NCBI GenBank assembly: GCA_964498075.1
Contig: CAZCGA010000249.1
Span: forward strand, 1-5,728
Source: CAZCGA01 sp964498075
GTDB lineage: Bacteria > Desulfobacterota > Binatia > HRBIN30
Length of the DNA: 5,728 bases
Reading direction: 5' to 3'
The notes beneath the pieces were generated by a model. The model was not told the DNA's origin. It did no database searches and was given only the letters and a program-made list of their open reading frames with translations. The position numbers and the translations under genes were made by a program. Position 1 is the first letter of the stretch. Every line of letters starts with the position of its first letter. This document shows positions 5,606-5,728 of this stretch, piece by piece.

Positions 5606-5673
5606 TTCAGCTCCGAGTCGCTTGCGCGCTCGATTGATAGCTCCTTCTTGCCCATTCGGCCTGCGGCCACGTA

Positions 5674-5697
5674 CTAGCAGCCCGTTGAAAAAGCCCG
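5674..5697. mobile_element. Possible insertion-sequence end (terminal inverted repeat)
   Basis: TAGCAGCCCGTTGAAAAAG (5675-5693, preceded by C) resembles, from memory, the terminal inverted repeats of certain transposase-bearing insertion sequences with ends like AGCAGCCTGTTGAAAAA. It is the only A-rich patch in a GC-rich flank and lies upstream of the 79-aa gene. The element would extend past the right edge. The opposite end and any transposase are outside the window, so this is only a pattern match. Confidence 0.35.
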
Positions 5698-5728
5698 CAC
5701 CGCCGTGGCCGATATGATATGTAAGCGG

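Overview
The window is high-GC bacterial DNA with strongly GC-biased third codon positions and short intergenic gaps. That fits a chromosomal segment of a GC-rich, proteobacteria-like or related lineage, possibly environmental. Nothing in it fixes the taxon. There is no rRNA, tRNA, CRISPR array or complete transposon.

Left part (about 1-620, minus strand): two short uncharacterised genes lie end to end, the first starting at a GTG supported by a good ribosome binding site. They are divergent from the centre of the window. Centre (about 715-3546, plus strand): a compact two-gene operon encodes both subunits of the TldD/TldE(PmbA) metalloprotease. The metal motif HEAIGH and the late cysteine sit in TldD, while TldE lacks the metal motif. 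The TldD stop lies in a triple 7-bp repeat that runs into the TldE ribosome binding site. Both proteins, with the starts chosen here, have almost exactly the usual family length.

Right part (about 3606-5605, minus strand, convergent with tldDE): reading leftward, this holds a 79-aa helical protein of unknown function, an antitoxin/Doc-type toxin pair overlapping by one base, a YiiM-like MOSC-domain protein, and a small retropepsin-like aspartic protease. Close spacing makes a shared transcript possible, but no promoter evidence settles it. The last ~55 bases carry a sequence resembling the terminal inverted repeat of an insertion sequence, so a mobile element may begin at the right edge.

The left and centre look like ordinary chromosome. 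The right block is a more accessory-like collection (toxin-antitoxin, small protease, possible IS end). I see no convincing new multi-gene system. The most useful leads are the Doc toxin with a non-Phd antitoxin, the heptamer repeat at the tldD/tldE junction, the unknown small genes, and the putative IS boundary.
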